Source of the DNA: Planctomycetaceae bacterium
GTDB lineage: Bacteria; Planctomycetota; Planctomycetia; Pirellulales; Pirellulaceae
Assembly: GCA_005778405.1 (NCBI GenBank)
Contig: SXOA01000139.1
Location: forward strand, 1-64,000
Length of the DNA: 64,000 nucleotides
Direction of reading: 5' to 3'
In this document: positions 44,474-53,440 of the stretch, piece by piece
Layout of the letters: every line of letters begins with the position of its first letter
Position numbering within the stretch: the stretch's first letter is position 1
Translations under genes and position numbers: made by a program
Notes under the pieces: generated by a model
Seen by the model: the letters and a program-made list of their open reading frames with translations, nothing else
Told to the model about the DNA's origin: nothing
Databases searched by the model: none

Positions 44474-45370
44474 TCAAAGCGAAGTCCCGCCCATTCCCTC
44501 CACGTTTCGCCGGATCGTTTCACAAAACGCCTCCAGGGGGAGGTCATTGTCGTCGTTGCCAAACGGGTTTTCGATTTCAACCCCGATCTCCTCAATGCCC
44601 AGCAGCACAAAGGCCACAAAGAACGATGCGGGAATGGTCCACCAATCGTAGTCCCGCACTAGAGCCAGCGGCAGCGAATAGCAATAGAGCAAGATCACCC
44701 GCCGCAGATGAACCATGTAGGCGAACGGCATGGGTGTCTTCTGGATCCGCTCGCAGGAGCCGACGTAGTCCACCAGTTGCTGCACATTCTGATCGAGCGC
44801 GACGAATTGATAATCACTGATTGCCTGCCGGCTGCGGGCTTCTTCCAGACAGCGGGTCAACTCCCGCGCCACTGCCAGCGGCACATGCTCGTGGGCCAAG
44901 ACTCGCTGCACGTCGGCCGCGGAGAGACGTGCCTCGCCGTTACCCAGGTTGTGCGGACTCCCGCGTAGTTGGTGCATCACGGCATTGGCGAACGCCATCG
45001 TCCAACCAAAGAGCCGGGATTGAACATCCGGCACCCCGGCGAGCAACACGCTTGTGGACCGGGCGAGGTTGCGACTTTCGTTGATGATGTTCCCCCACAT
45101 CCGCCGGCCTTCCCAAAACCGGTCATAGGAAGAGTTCGTGCGGAACACCAGCAGCAACCCCAGCGCCGTGCCAATGAGCATGTGCACTGTCAAAGGCAAG
45201 AGCGGCAGGCGGTCGGCGAACTTGATGCTGTAATGCCAGTATTCGTAACCCGCCGTCACGATGGCCGACCAGACGACCGCCGCCAGGATGCGGCTGCTGA
45301 TCTGCTGCAGCATCGACCCCTTGATATCGAAGAGGTGGGAACGCCAATCGTGGGGGTCGTAGTCGATCAT
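44474..45370 (-). CDS. Bestrophin-family anion channel-like membrane protein
   Basis: This 298-residue protein belongs to the bestrophin (UPF0187) family of pentameric chloride or anion channels. The N terminus has the family-typical MIDYDPHDWRSHLFDIKGS, the first membrane helix is ILAAVVWSAIVTAGYEYW, and LLVFRTNSSYDRFWEGRRMWG is close to the bacterial consensus pore and neck region. Further helices include PASFFVAFVLLGIEEIG, with the conserved C-terminal IENPFGNDDNDLPLE motif. ATG 45370 replaces an in-frame upstream extension of 22 residues. It is divergent from thiS over about 92 bases. Confidence 0.92.
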   Translation of the reverse strand: MIDYDPHDWRSHLFDIKGSMLQQISSRILAAVVWSAIVTAGYEYWHYSIKFADRLPLLPLTVHMLIGTALGLLLVFRTNSSYDRFWEGRRMWGNIINESRNLARSTSVLLAGVPDVQSRLFGWTMAFANAVMHQLRGSPHNLGNGEARLSAADVQRVLAHEHVPLAVARELTRCLEEARSRQAISDYQFVALDQNVQQLVDYVGSCERIQKTPMPFAYMVHLRRVILLYCYSLPLALVRDYDWWTIPASFFVAFVLLGIEEIGVEIENPFGNDDNDLPLEAFCETIRRNVEGMGGTSL

Positions 45371-45462
45371 GGAGCGCTGCACCGTTGCTTGATTTGCCCG
45401 ACAAGTAGAGAATAGCGGCTGTAGCCCTTTCCTCAAATCGCCCCTCCAGACTTCGCGGTCTT

Positions 45463-45663
45463 GTGAACATCCTCCTCAACGGCACACCGCGAGAAGAGCC
45501 GGCGGAACTGACGGTTGCTGAATTGCTCGTGCGCCTGGAGCTACCCTCCCGCGGCATAGCGGTCGAGCTCAACCAGCAGATTGTCCCCAAAGGCCGCCAC
45601 TGGGAGCAGAAGCTGCGGGACGGGGACCGGATTGAAATTGTATCGCTCGTGGGTGGAGGATAG
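45463..45663 (+). CDS. thiS: Sulfur carrier protein ThiS
   Basis: ThiS is a 66-residue ubiquitin-fold sulfur carrier for thiazole synthesis. It carries sulfur on its C-terminal Gly as a thiocarboxylate after adenylation by ThiF. Here it reads [19 protein letters not shown] and ends in VGGG, so it carries the terminal di-Gly plus one extra Gly. The start is GTG 45463. It lies in front of thiG with a 4-base gap to the TTG start used here. No TPP riboswitch was seen in the 92 bases before it. Confidence 0.9.
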   Translation: MNILLNGTPREEPAELTVAELLVRLELPSRGIAVELNQQIVPKGRHWEQKLRDGDRIEIVSLVGGG

Positions 45664-45667
45664 AGAC

Positions 45668-46528
45668 TTGAATTCAACGACCCCGCCGCCGATGACCGAA
45701 ACGACCGACAAGCCGCTTCGCATCGGGTCGCATACCCTCCAAAGCCGCCTCATTGTCGGCACGGGAAAGTACGATACGTTCGAGGCGATGCAGAAGTCGC
45801 TGGACCTTTCCGGCACGGATTGCATTACCGTTGCTGTCCGCCGCGAACGCCTCTACGACGGCCGGGGCCAGAACATACTCGATCATCTAGACCTCAGCCG
45901 GTATACGCTCCTTCCCAACACGGCAGGCTGTTACAACGCGGTCGATGCGGTGCGGGTAGCCCGGATGGGGCGCGAGATTCTCGCCAGCCTGGAGAACCCC
46001 GGTGCCGACTGGGTGAAACTCGAAGTCCTCGGTGATAGCAAGACGCTTCTCCCCGACCCCATCGAACTTTTGAAGGCGACCGAAACTCTCGTCGCCGACG
46101 GCTTCGCGGTCCTCTGCTATACCAGCGACGACCCCATCATGGCCCGCCGCCTGAAGAGAGCCGGTGCCACAGCCGTCATGCCCGCCGGCAGCCCCATCGG
46201 TTCGGGACAAGGAGTCCTCAACCCCAACAACATTCGGATCATCCTGGAGTACCTCAAGGATGGCGACCCCGATTATCCAATTATCGTCGATGCTGGCGTT
46301 GGCACCGCCAGCGACGTCGCCTTTGCGATGGAGCTTGGTGTCGACGGCGTATTGCTCAACACGGCTATCGCCCACGCTCGCGACCCTCTGATGATGGCCC
46401 GCGCCATGAGCGCCGCCTGCGCCGCCGGTCGCCTCGCTTTCCTCTCTGGTCGCATCCCTCGCCGCCTCTATGCCACCGCCAGCAGTCCGGAAGAAGGAGT
46501 CATCTCCACGCGGCCCTATCTTTCGTGA
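45668..46528 (+). CDS. thiG: Thiazole synthase ThiG
   Basis: ThiG makes the thiazole phosphate of thiamine from deoxyxylulose phosphate, dehydroglycine (or a derivative) and ThiS-thiocarboxylate. Visible landmarks are [26 protein letters not shown] with the Schiff-base Lys, [19 protein letters not shown], and [27 protein letters not shown]; the length of 286 fits the family. The TTG at 45668 is chosen because GGAGGA at 45655-45660, inside the end of thiS, lies seven bases upstream. ATG 45692, 24 bases later, has no such site. The start is therefore translationally linked to thiS. Confidence 0.92.
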   Translation: MNSTTPPPMTETTDKPLRIGSHTLQSRLIVGTGKYDTFEAMQKSLDLSGTDCITVAVRRERLYDGRGQNILDHLDLSRYTLLPNTAGCYNAVDAVRVARMGREILASLENPGADWVKLEVLGDSKTLLPDPIELLKATETLVADGFAVLCYTSDDPIMARRLKRAGATAVMPAGSPIGSGQGVLNPNNIRIILEYLKDGDPDYPIIVDAGVGTASDVAFAMELGVDGVLLNTAIAHARDPLMMARAMSAACAAGRLAFLSGRIPRRLYATASSPEEGVISTRPYLS

Positions 46529-46564
46529 CGCGAGACTCTCCTTTGTATCGGAAAGGAATCGATC

Positions 46565-47635
46565 ATGGCCGATTTCAAGGTGACGCAGCTTCAAACGGGG
46601 CTGGACTTCGAGAATCTGGCGCACTGGGATGTCGTCATTATTGGGGCCGGGCCCGCGGGACTGGCCGCCAGCCTGACCACGGCCCATCGGGCGCTAACCA
46701 CGCTGGTCATTGAGGCCAAGGACCGGCCGGGGGGACAGCCGCAGTTTTTGTACGCCGACAAGCGGATTGTGGACATCCCTGGCTTTCCCGACGGCATCAC
46801 GGGGGATGACTTGTCGCAGCGGACTTACCGGCAGGCCCTGGACGCCCTGGTGCAGTTCCGGTTTAACGAGGAGTTAGTGACGATCGAGGACACGGAGGAA
46901 AGGGCGACCGAAGAGCCGCTTAAGCGAGTGGTCACGACGAAAGGCAGCTATTTGTGCCGCAAGGTCATCATCGCTTGCGGCCTGTTGCATTATCCGCGGC
47001 GGCTGGCGGTACTCGATCAACTCCAGTCGAAGAACGTGCATTACAAGATTCCCAAGATCGGCGACTATGAAGGCAATCGAGTGGCAGTGGTCGGAGGAGG
47101 CGACTCTGCCCTGGATGCCGCGCTGATGGTGCAAGCCCGCGGTGGCCAGGTGGATCTGCTCGTTCGCGAGCCCACTCCCATCGGCAAGCCGGATAGCCTG
47201 GCGCACATTCATGAGGCGGGAGGCCATGTTCTCACTTCCACGGAGATTACAGCCGCCCGGTTCGCCGGTGACGAGATCGAGCTGGATTTAACAAGCGGCA
47301 AGGTGCTGCGCTGCTCATGGGTAGTCGTTCAAATCGGCTTTCTATCGGCCAAGGAAACCTTTGAGCGGCTGGCACTGGTCCTGAACGAGGATGGGAGCAT
47401 TGCCGTGGATCCGTACTTTGAAACCAGCCGCCAGGGGATTTTCGCGGTTGGGGATGTGCATGGCGATATCAAGCTCATCGCGGTGGCCTGGGCGGAGGGG
47501 ATTCAAGCCGCGATTCACGCCTTCAAGGAGATCACCAGTCCCTATTGGCTCAACGAAAAGCGGCTGAAGGACCATAAGATCGCGCTCATCGGCGAGAAGA
47601 TTGCCCGGGCCGCTTCCAAGGTGCGACCGACATAG
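46565..47635 (+). CDS. FAD/NAD(P) flavoprotein, type 2 ferredoxin-NADP reductase-like
   Basis: This 356-residue two-domain flavoprotein belongs to the thioredoxin-reductase-like superfamily. The FAD site is VVIIGAGPAGLAAS near residue 24, the NAD(P) site is RVAVVGGGDSALDAA near 171, and the C-terminal FAD motif is GIFAVGDVHGD. There is no CxxC redox pair, which argues for the ferredoxin-NADP reductase (YumC-type) branch and against thioredoxin reductase. It follows thiG by 36 bases on the same strand with a weak AAGGAA site before the ATG, so a role in supplying reducing power for thiazole synthesis or sulfur chemistry is possible but not shown. Confidence 0.85.
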   Translation: MADFKVTQLQTGLDFENLAHWDVVIIGAGPAGLAASLTTAHRALTTLVIEAKDRPGGQPQFLYADKRIVDIPGFPDGITGDDLSQRTYRQALDALVQFRFNEELVTIEDTEERATEEPLKRVVTTKGSYLCRKVIIACGLLHYPRRLAVLDQLQSKNVHYKIPKIGDYEGNRVAVVGGGDSALDAALMVQARGGQVDLLVREPTPIGKPDSLAHIHEAGGHVLTSTEITAARFAGDEIELDLTSGKVLRCSWVVVQIGFLSAKETFERLALVLNEDGSIAVDPYFETSRQGIFAVGDVHGDIKLIAVAWAEGIQAAIHAFKEITSPYWLNEKRLKDHKIALIGEKIARAASKVRPT

Positions 47636-47655
47636 GTGAAGGAAGAGGGTAAGAC

Positions 47656-48315
47656 TCAATCGCTTAGCGGAAAAAGGGCTCCCGGCGGGATTCCTCCTGC
47701 GGTACACTCGTCGGCCCCGATCAATCCTCGCGACCACAGGGTGCGTTCGACCATGATTCGCAATAGCGTTTCCAATCGCTGTTGAGCTTCGTGACTTTCC
47801 AAAATACCCAGGCTGCGGGCGATGGCTTCCAAGGTGCACAGCCCGGCCTCGTGAGGCTGCAGGCGCAGGCGATATTCCGAAGGAGGCCCGATCGGCAGCT
47901 TTACCTGGGGAATGCCAGCCAAGGCCGCCTCGCGCCGGACGATCTTTCGCGTTTGCGACCAACTGCCGTCCGGAACGATCAAGTTCACCGGCATTTTGAG
48001 TGTGGAAACGAACTCGGCACTTAATTCGAGGGAGTGCGAACTTGGATAAAGGAGGAGCGAAGTCGTTCCTGCCTGCAGAAAATCGTTCGCGGACCAGCAT
48101 TCCTCTTTCTTTCCGTGAATCCGGAGGTCGCTGTTGGAGAGCGCCTTGGCCGCGAGTCTGGCCGTGTTGGTCGTCAGCGACTCCTCTGCCACGTGCATCA
48201 AGATGATGACGCGGGTCTGAAGGACGATTTGCGGGATCATATCGCAGAAGCAGAGCGGTCTGCGGATTTCGCAGCGAGGACACCGGTTCTCGGAATTGAG
48301 TCGCCGCATTTGCAA
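47656..48315 (-). CDS. DTW-domain tRNA-uridine aminocarboxypropyltransferase-like
   Basis: This 219-residue DTW-domain protein belongs to the family whose characterised members (TapT/YfiP) add a 3-amino-3-carboxypropyl group from SAM to a tRNA uridine. The N-terminal Cys cluster CPRCEIRRPLCFC probably binds zinc. The hallmark DxTW region is VPDGSWSQTRK, with Ser in place of Thr, and the later PPSEYRLR and LCTLEAIARSLG segments match the family. Length is normal for a single domain. It lies 15 bases downstream of a second, longer DTW gene on the same strand, and converges with the flavoprotein gene. Confidence 0.88.
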   Translation of the reverse strand: MQMRRLNSENRCPRCEIRRPLCFCDMIPQIVLQTRVIILMHVAEESLTTNTARLAAKALSNSDLRIHGKKEECWSANDFLQAGTTSLLLYPSSHSLELSAEFVSTLKMPVNLIVPDGSWSQTRKIVRREAALAGIPQVKLPIGPPSEYRLRLQPHEAGLCTLEAIARSLGILESHEAQQRLETLLRIMVERTLWSRGLIGADECTAGGIPPGALFPLSD

Positions 48316-48330
48316 ACCAGCTTGCCGTCG

Positions 48331-49545
48331 TCAAGCGGCATCGACTGTCTCTGAAATCAGTATTTCGCCGGTTGCCGATATGGTCCCCAAGGCGTAAAGG
48401 TGACGGACAAACGCCGTGACTTGAGCCAGCCGCCGGCCCGCGCGTCCCAGGTGCTGCGAGGGAGCGACCTGAAGTCCTTCCGCCGCGACAAGGTCGTCGA
48501 GTGTCCCGTAGCGCCTGCCAGGATGAAAATCGACGGACTTGAGCACGAGGCACTTGGGGGAGTCTGGACTGACTTGCCGGAGCAGTCGCGCCGAACCCTG
48601 ATTGAAAACCGCCACCGTATCGCTGGCGTGCCGAAATCCAGCCCAGGCCAATTGAGCTTCTTTCAGCGAGAGCGCGCCGGCAAAATGGGAGCTGGTCAAA
48701 TCAAAGTGTCTAAGAAGGTACTCCGGCAGCGGAGAGTCGGTTCGAATCGTACAGGCAAATCCTTCCCTCGTTCCGAGCCGCTGGGCGACCCAGTAGACGG
48801 GGACATGGGGATCTCCCAGGCAGCCCGGCTTGCCGGCTGCGGATTCTCCATAGGCCACGACGACGTTGTCCAAATTGCCGAGAAGGGCCAGGGGTATGTT
48901 CTTAAACGTGTGACTTCGTCCTCCCAGTCGGTGCCGGGAATGTTCTGACTTGGGATGAGCCAGTTGCCGCTCCACCATGTGATCGAATGCCAGCAGGAGT
49001 TGGTCCAAACCCTTCGTCTCAGGCTCCAGGACTCCTAGCGCGGCTACGGTGGCTTCGACAGTAGAAAGAAATGACTCGCTTGGTTCACGACGAATGCGAT
49101 AGCGGCTGGGGGCAGCGGGAGCGAGTTGATATCGCGGCAAGCCGTGCAGGGCCGGAATGTCGCGCACCAGTGTTTTGGCGTGATGCCAGGTTCCATCCAG
49201 AACCACTAGTTGCTCGGGACGCTGGTCGGTTGGCAAATCCGCCAGCAGGGTAGCGCCAGGCCCTGGGTACAAAATGCCCGCGCTTGGCTTCAGTGAAATC
49301 TTGGCCGCCAGGTCTTTGGTGTGAGCGACCAGAAGGGTCGAATTTCGTAGTGCGCGATGGACGATGCGGGCGGTGTTGAAAGGATGAAACCGCTCCCGCA
49401 TGTGCTGCAGGATCAAAACCTCTGTCTTGTTTTCAATGGTCGGAATGACGGCGCAGAAACACTCGCTGGCCGGCCGAAAGCAACCATAGCAGCGTTCTCG
49501 AAAGTCGCTGGCGGGAGGCTGTACTCCCGTGGTAAGTGTCTGCAT
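48331..49545 (-). CDS. Long DTW-domain protein with extra C-terminal domain
   Basis: This 404-residue protein has an N-terminal DTW domain of about 210 residues: zinc cluster CYGCFRPASECFC, VLDGTWHHAKT and SRYRIRREPSESFLSTVEAT. A C-terminal extension of about 190 residues follows that I cannot assign. It begins NIPLALLGNLDNVVVAYGES and continues with PVYWVAQRLGTREGF, an alpha/beta pattern. Family members are usually 200-250 residues. It is directly upstream of a standard DTW gene, so the window encodes two related tRNA modifiers, perhaps for different positions or substrates. Confidence 0.83.
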   Translation of the reverse strand: MQTLTTGVQPPASDFRERCYGCFRPASECFCAVIPTIENKTEVLILQHMRERFHPFNTARIVHRALRNSTLLVAHTKDLAAKISLKPSAGILYPGPGATLLADLPTDQRPEQLVVLDGTWHHAKTLVRDIPALHGLPRYQLAPAAPSRYRIRREPSESFLSTVEATVAALGVLEPETKGLDQLLLAFDHMVERQLAHPKSEHSRHRLGGRSHTFKNIPLALLGNLDNVVVAYGESAAGKPGCLGDPHVPVYWVAQRLGTREGFACTIRTDSPLPEYLLRHFDLTSSHFAGALSLKEAQLAWAGFRHASDTVAVFNQGSARLLRQVSPDSPKCLVLKSVDFHPGRRYGTLDDLVAAEGLQVAPSQHLGRAGRRLAQVTAFVRHLYALGTISATGEILISETVDAA

Positions 49546-49609
49546 TCGAATTCTCTATCTCCTATCCGCCTGGAAAAACCTCGCGGCGGTGTTACATCCA
49601 AGCCAGTTG

Positions 49610-50974
49610 TCACTTGCGTTGCGGTTCACTCGCCGGCTCTGGCCGGTGTCGTTGAACCATCGAGCGGAAGTCGCCGAGGTTGTTCCGCCAGAAGTGCCGC
49701 TGACTCAGATCGACTTCGGCAACGACGACATCGCCCCAGTTTTCACCCTTGGCGAGTGGCTGGCCCGCGTGATCATACACGGCCGATTGCATCCAGTTAC
49801 TTTTCGCATCCGTGTACGTGCTGCTGACCACATAGACATGGTTTTCGCAGGCGCGGGCTTGCCCTAGCAGCGGGTTGCAGCCCCAGACCGGCCAGGCGAT
49901 CACCTCCGCCCCGCGATTGGTCAGCTCGCGGGCAACTTCGGGAAAAAAGCCGTCGTAGCAGACCATCATGCCGACCTTGCCGAACTTCGTATCGAAGACG
50001 GGGTAATCATCGCCGGGTGTTACACCCGACTCGACCTCGGAATGTGGCAGGCAAACTTTGCGATACTTGCCAATCAGCTTCCCATCCGGACCGAGCAGCA
50101 CGGCGGTATTGTAGACGGCTCTTCCCTCGCGCTCGTAGAGGCTCACCACGATGTGCAGTTTGTTCTGTTTCGCCAGTTCGCCAAAAAACTCCGTCGATGG
50201 CCCTGGAACCGCCTCCGCTGTCTCGTGAGGCTTCTTGCCGACGCGAACGTATGGGACCGTCTCTCCCAGGACGACAAGATCGACTTTCTGCTCGGCGGCC
50301 TTGGCGATCAGCGGTGCATACTCCTCGCAGTTGGCCCGCGGCGACTTGCCGGAGGGAATGTAGTGCACCGTCGCTAGCCGCACTTTTCGGCTGGGAGGTT
50401 TCGACGTTTCGGCAAAGCTCACGCTGCTCCATTCCACTCGGCCGCGCGGTGCCCATTGCAGGTGCAACTCGACAACGGCTTGCGTGGCCTTCGAGGGTGC
50501 GCGGTACAGTCCGGATACCTGGGTCCAACCCTGTTGGTCCACCGCGTCATCGAGCGGATGTTCCGGTTCGGCCAGAGGAATGGAGCCGGCTTCCTTCTCG
50601 CGGCCGGCTGGCGGATCGGCCAGAACGTCTTTGCCCTCCTTGTCCTGCCAGACGATCCTCACGATGGTGCTTCGCCGGGGAACCTCCACGTGCTCCGTCT
50701 TTCGCAGCGCTTCGAAACGGTAGAATTTCCCGCCGCTCACCGGAAACGCCTTCTGAAAGCGGCCTTGCTGGGAGACTGAGTCCGCCGCTGAGATGACAAA
50801 TGCACCATCACCGTGCGAGCCCCCCTTGGATTCATAAGAAAACGACGGCCGAATCTCCTCCCGTTGGGCCACAGTTTCCCAACCAGACGGATACGTATCG
50901 GATGCAGTTGTTGAGAGCTCTAAGAATGCCAGAAAACCGGCCAGAACAGTCCAGAATTGGAATGAGCGGAACAT
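49610..50974 (-). CDS. Secreted nitrilase-superfamily carbon-nitrogen hydrolase
   Basis: This 454-residue protein has a Sec signal peptide (FWTVLAGFLAFLELSTTA). The first 190 mature residues are beta-rich and probably a carbohydrate-binding-type module. Residues about 210-445 are a nitrilase-superfamily domain with the Glu-Lys-Cys triad visible as Glu in LGETVPY near 238, Lys in YRKVCLP near 304 and Cys in VCYDGFFPE near 337. Secreted nitrilases with such an N-terminal domain are known in planctomycetes; the substrate is unknown. ATG 50974 follows a GAGGAG site; a 42-residue upstream extension has no support. Confidence 0.85.
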   Translation of the reverse strand: MFRSFQFWTVLAGFLAFLELSTTASDTYPSGWETVAQREEIRPSFSYESKGGSHGDGAFVISAADSVSQQGRFQKAFPVSGGKFYRFEALRKTEHVEVPRRSTIVRIVWQDKEGKDVLADPPAGREKEAGSIPLAEPEHPLDDAVDQQGWTQVSGLYRAPSKATQAVVELHLQWAPRGRVEWSSVSFAETSKPPSRKVRLATVHYIPSGKSPRANCEEYAPLIAKAAEQKVDLVVLGETVPYVRVGKKPHETAEAVPGPSTEFFGELAKQNKLHIVVSLYEREGRAVYNTAVLLGPDGKLIGKYRKVCLPHSEVESGVTPGDDYPVFDTKFGKVGMMVCYDGFFPEVARELTNRGAEVIAWPVWGCNPLLGQARACENHVYVVSSTYTDAKSNWMQSAVYDHAGQPLAKGENWGDVVVAEVDLSQRHFWRNNLGDFRSMVQRHRPEPASEPQRK

Positions 50975-51109
50975 CGGGAACTCCTCACAGCGTTCAACAA
51001 TTGGATTGCAGGCGGGAAAACTCCAGGATAACCGACGACGGGACGGATTTGTTGCATCCGGTCTACTCGGCGAGCTTATAGATGATCGGCAGTGTCCCAA
51101 TTTGAAGTT

Positions 51110-51430
51110 TCAGGATCGACCAAAGGAGCGCAACTGCGGATTTGTATGATAGGCGAGTTCTGTGTAGCCGAATGAGGTGTCCAGCCAACCAGCTTCTATC
51201 ATGCTGAGAAAGTATGGAGCCCAGACTGCATGACCACATGGCAAAAAAACGTCTGTTTCGGCTCCGCTGAAAATACAACCCTCGACCTCATCGCGTATGA
51301 GAGAACTGTATTCGCGAAACTCTTCGCGCACCGCTCCGCACTCGTGGCACTTTGCGAAACCTTCGTTAAGAGAATGGTGGCAATGGCCGCACTTTTGCTC
51401 AAGTCCGCGTTGCCAGTTCATTTCAGCCAT
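51110..51430 (-). CDS. Small zinc-ribbon protein of unknown function
   Basis: This 106-residue protein has Cys pairs CGHCH and CHEC separated by 12 residues near the N terminus, a plausible zinc ribbon. A later PCGH follows. The rest is unassigned (EEFREYSSLIRDEVEGCIF). ATG 51430 has an AGGA about 8 bases upstream. No neighbour gives a functional hint; it lies upstream of the nitrilase gene on the same strand. Opposite-strand ORFs across this stretch show no family features, which supports this one as the real gene. Confidence 0.6.
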   Translation of the reverse strand: MAEMNWQRGLEQKCGHCHHSLNEGFAKCHECGAVREEFREYSSLIRDEVEGCIFSGAETDVFLPCGHAVWAPYFLSMIEAGWLDTSFGYTELAYHTNPQLRSFGRS

Positions 51431-51651
51431 TGCTTCATCCTACCAGCGCAGCAAAAAGCCCCGCTACTCTGGCGACGCCACCCCTATGCCGCAAGCTTTT
51501 GCGGGTATCACGGTGTCCGGCAGACCGGCAGACCGGCAACGTCAACCTGATTTCAAATTAGGACACCGCAAGATATCTGCGAGCGTTGACGGCTCTATCC
51601 CGGCGGGGGACAATCCTGACTCAGTTTTACCGGACCTATCGGAGTGGGCAA

Positions 51652-53427
51652 ATGAAGACGCATCTCCTGGCAGCCTTCCTAGTCACAACCCTCGCACAGT
51701 CCGCAACCCGGTCGGAAGATTTCACGCTGCACACTTTTGAGCGCCAGCAGCTCACGAACACCTACTTCTCCGAAGGAGCCAACGCCGGCGACATTAACGG
51801 TGATGGCAAGGCCGATGTGGTCTATGGGCCCTATTGGTTCGAAGGGCCCGCGTTTGAGAAGAAGCGCGAGATCTACGCCGCCAAGCCGCAGAACATGGAA
51901 GGCTACGCCGACAACTTCTTCAACTGGGTTTACGATTTCAACGGCGACGGCGCGAATGACGTTTTCGTGGTCGGCTTTCCGGGAACCCCCGCTTACGTTT
52001 ATGAAAACCCCAAGGGTGAAGGACTCGAAAAACATTGGCAAAAGCACCAGGTCTTCGACTCGGTCGCCAATGAGTCTCCGCAGCTCATCGACATCGTCGG
52101 TGACAAGCGACCGGAGCTCGTTTGCACCTTCGGGGGTGCATTTGGTTTTGCCACGATCAACTGGGACCGGCCCTTTGAGCCCTGGTCTTTTCACCGCGTG
52201 TCGGATCAAAAGGCCGACATGCGATTCGGGCATGGCCTCGGCATCGGCGACATTAACGGGGATGCCCTCAGCGATATCATTTCCGCCGCAGGGTGGTTCG
52301 AGCAGCCGGAGAAGGTGCCGCTGGAGTCCGTCTGGAAATTCCACGCCGCGGCTTTCACCAACGCCTATGGCGGAGCGGAGATGTATGCCTACGATGTCGA
52401 CGGTGACGGTGACAACGACGTCATCACCAGCCTGGCCGCTCACGACTTTGGGCTCGCCTGGTTTGAACAGGACAAGAGCGGAGCGGAGCCGGTCTTTCGC
52501 CAGCATCTGATCATGGGGAGCAAGCCCGCGCAGAACCGGTACGGCCTGGTCTTTAGTGAGCCGCACTCGGTGGCCCTGGCCGACATCGACGGCGACGGGC
52601 TCAAAGACATCATCTCCGGCAAGACGTATTATTCGCACCACAAGGGAAGCCCCATGTGGGACGCTGGGGCCGTCGTCTACTGGTTTGGGCTGACGCGGAG
52701 CGAGAAGGGGGTGGACTGGGTTCCTTACAAGGCTGACGGCGAAGCGGGCATAGGGCGGCAGATCAGCATTGTGGACGTTAACGGCGACAAGCTCCCCGAC
52801 ATTGTCGTCGGCGGAATGAAAGGTGCCCATGTATTGACCCACCGAGCGTCCAAAGTCACCCAGGCCCAATTCAAAGAAGCGCAGCCGAAGCCTGTCGAAA
52901 ATTCTGGTAAGGAAACTCTGCGCGGCGCGGCTCCGAAAATCGACGACAAGACTGGACGCGCCGCCGGCGCAATGGAAGGAGAGGATTTGAAGGTGCTGAG
53001 CACGACTGCCGGAAAAACCCTGGTCCAGGAGATGAAGGGGTTCGCTAAGGACCGCTGGAGCGGAGGCAAGCAACTGTTTTGGACTGGCGGAAAGACCGGG
53101 GACCGGCTGGAAGTGGAATTCGCCGTTCCCGATAGCCGCGAAGCAGCGGTCGTGGTGAATTTCACGATGGCTGCCGATTATGCGATGGTGCGCGTCGAGG
53201 TAGATGGCGTCGCGCTCGGCGAACCGCTGGATCTCTACAACTTTCCGGAGGTGATTACTAGCCGCGAACTAGCGCTGGGTAAATTCAAATTCGCAGCCGG
53301 TCCCCACAAGCTGGCCATTGTCATCACTGGTGCCAACCCATCGGCCGTTCCGGACCACATGGTGGGGCTGGATTACATTCGGCTGCAAGCGGTGCCAGCG
53401 AATTCAGGGAAAAAGGACGCTCCGTGA
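51652..53427 (+). CDS. Secreted FG-GAP/VCBS-repeat protein
   Basis: This 591-residue protein has a Sec signal peptide (THLLAAFLVTTLAQSAT). It contains a series of FG-GAP/VCBS propeller repeats with calcium-type DxNxDGxxD loops: DINGDGKADVV, DFNGDGANDVF, DINGDALSDII, DVDGDGDNDVI, DIDGDGLKDII and DVNGDKLPDIV. The last 130 residues form a beta-rich C-terminal domain (AVVVNFTMAADYAMVRVEVDGV) that resembles a carbohydrate-binding module. A calcium-stabilised binding role at the surface or in the periplasm is likely. ATG 51652 is chosen because it starts the signal peptide. It converges with the next propeller gene over a gap of 13 bases. Confidence 0.87.
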   Translation: MKTHLLAAFLVTTLAQSATRSEDFTLHTFERQQLTNTYFSEGANAGDINGDGKADVVYGPYWFEGPAFEKKREIYAAKPQNMEGYADNFFNWVYDFNGDGANDVFVVGFPGTPAYVYENPKGEGLEKHWQKHQVFDSVANESPQLIDIVGDKRPELVCTFGGAFGFATINWDRPFEPWSFHRVSDQKADMRFGHGLGIGDINGDALSDIISAAGWFEQPEKVPLESVWKFHAAAFTNAYGGAEMYAYDVDGDGDNDVITSLAAHDFGLAWFEQDKSGAEPVFRQHLIMGSKPAQNRYGLVFSEPHSVALADIDGDGLKDIISGKTYYSHHKGSPMWDAGAVVYWFGLTRSEKGVDWVPYKADGEAGIGRQISIVDVNGDKLPDIVVGGMKGAHVLTHRASKVTQAQFKEAQPKPVENSGKETLRGAAPKIDDKTGRAAGAMEGEDLKVLSTTAGKTLVQEMKGFAKDRWSGGKQLFWTGGKTGDRLEVEFAVPDSREAAVVVNFTMAADYAMVRVEVDGVALGEPLDLYNFPEVITSRELALGKFKFAAGPHKLAIVITGANPSAVPDHMVGLDYIRLQAVPANSGKKDAP

Positions 53428-53440
53428 CGTGCAACCTCGC

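Noticed and set aside
45371-45462. Possible TPP riboswitch before thiS
   Set aside because: No CUGAGA...ACCUGA thi-box elements were found in the 92-base gap; an ACCTGA-like string near 44094 is more than 1.3 kb away and lacks the rest.
51489-51504. Short palindrome ccgcaa-gctt-ttgcgg and nearby gcagaccg repeat
   Set aside because: Only 6-base arms and two short repeat units, expected by chance in a 64-kb window; not listed as a feature.
51230-51550. 106-residue plus-strand ORF opposite the zinc-ribbon gene
   Set aside because: No motif, no ribosome site; the minus-strand frame has paired Cys motifs and an AGGA site.
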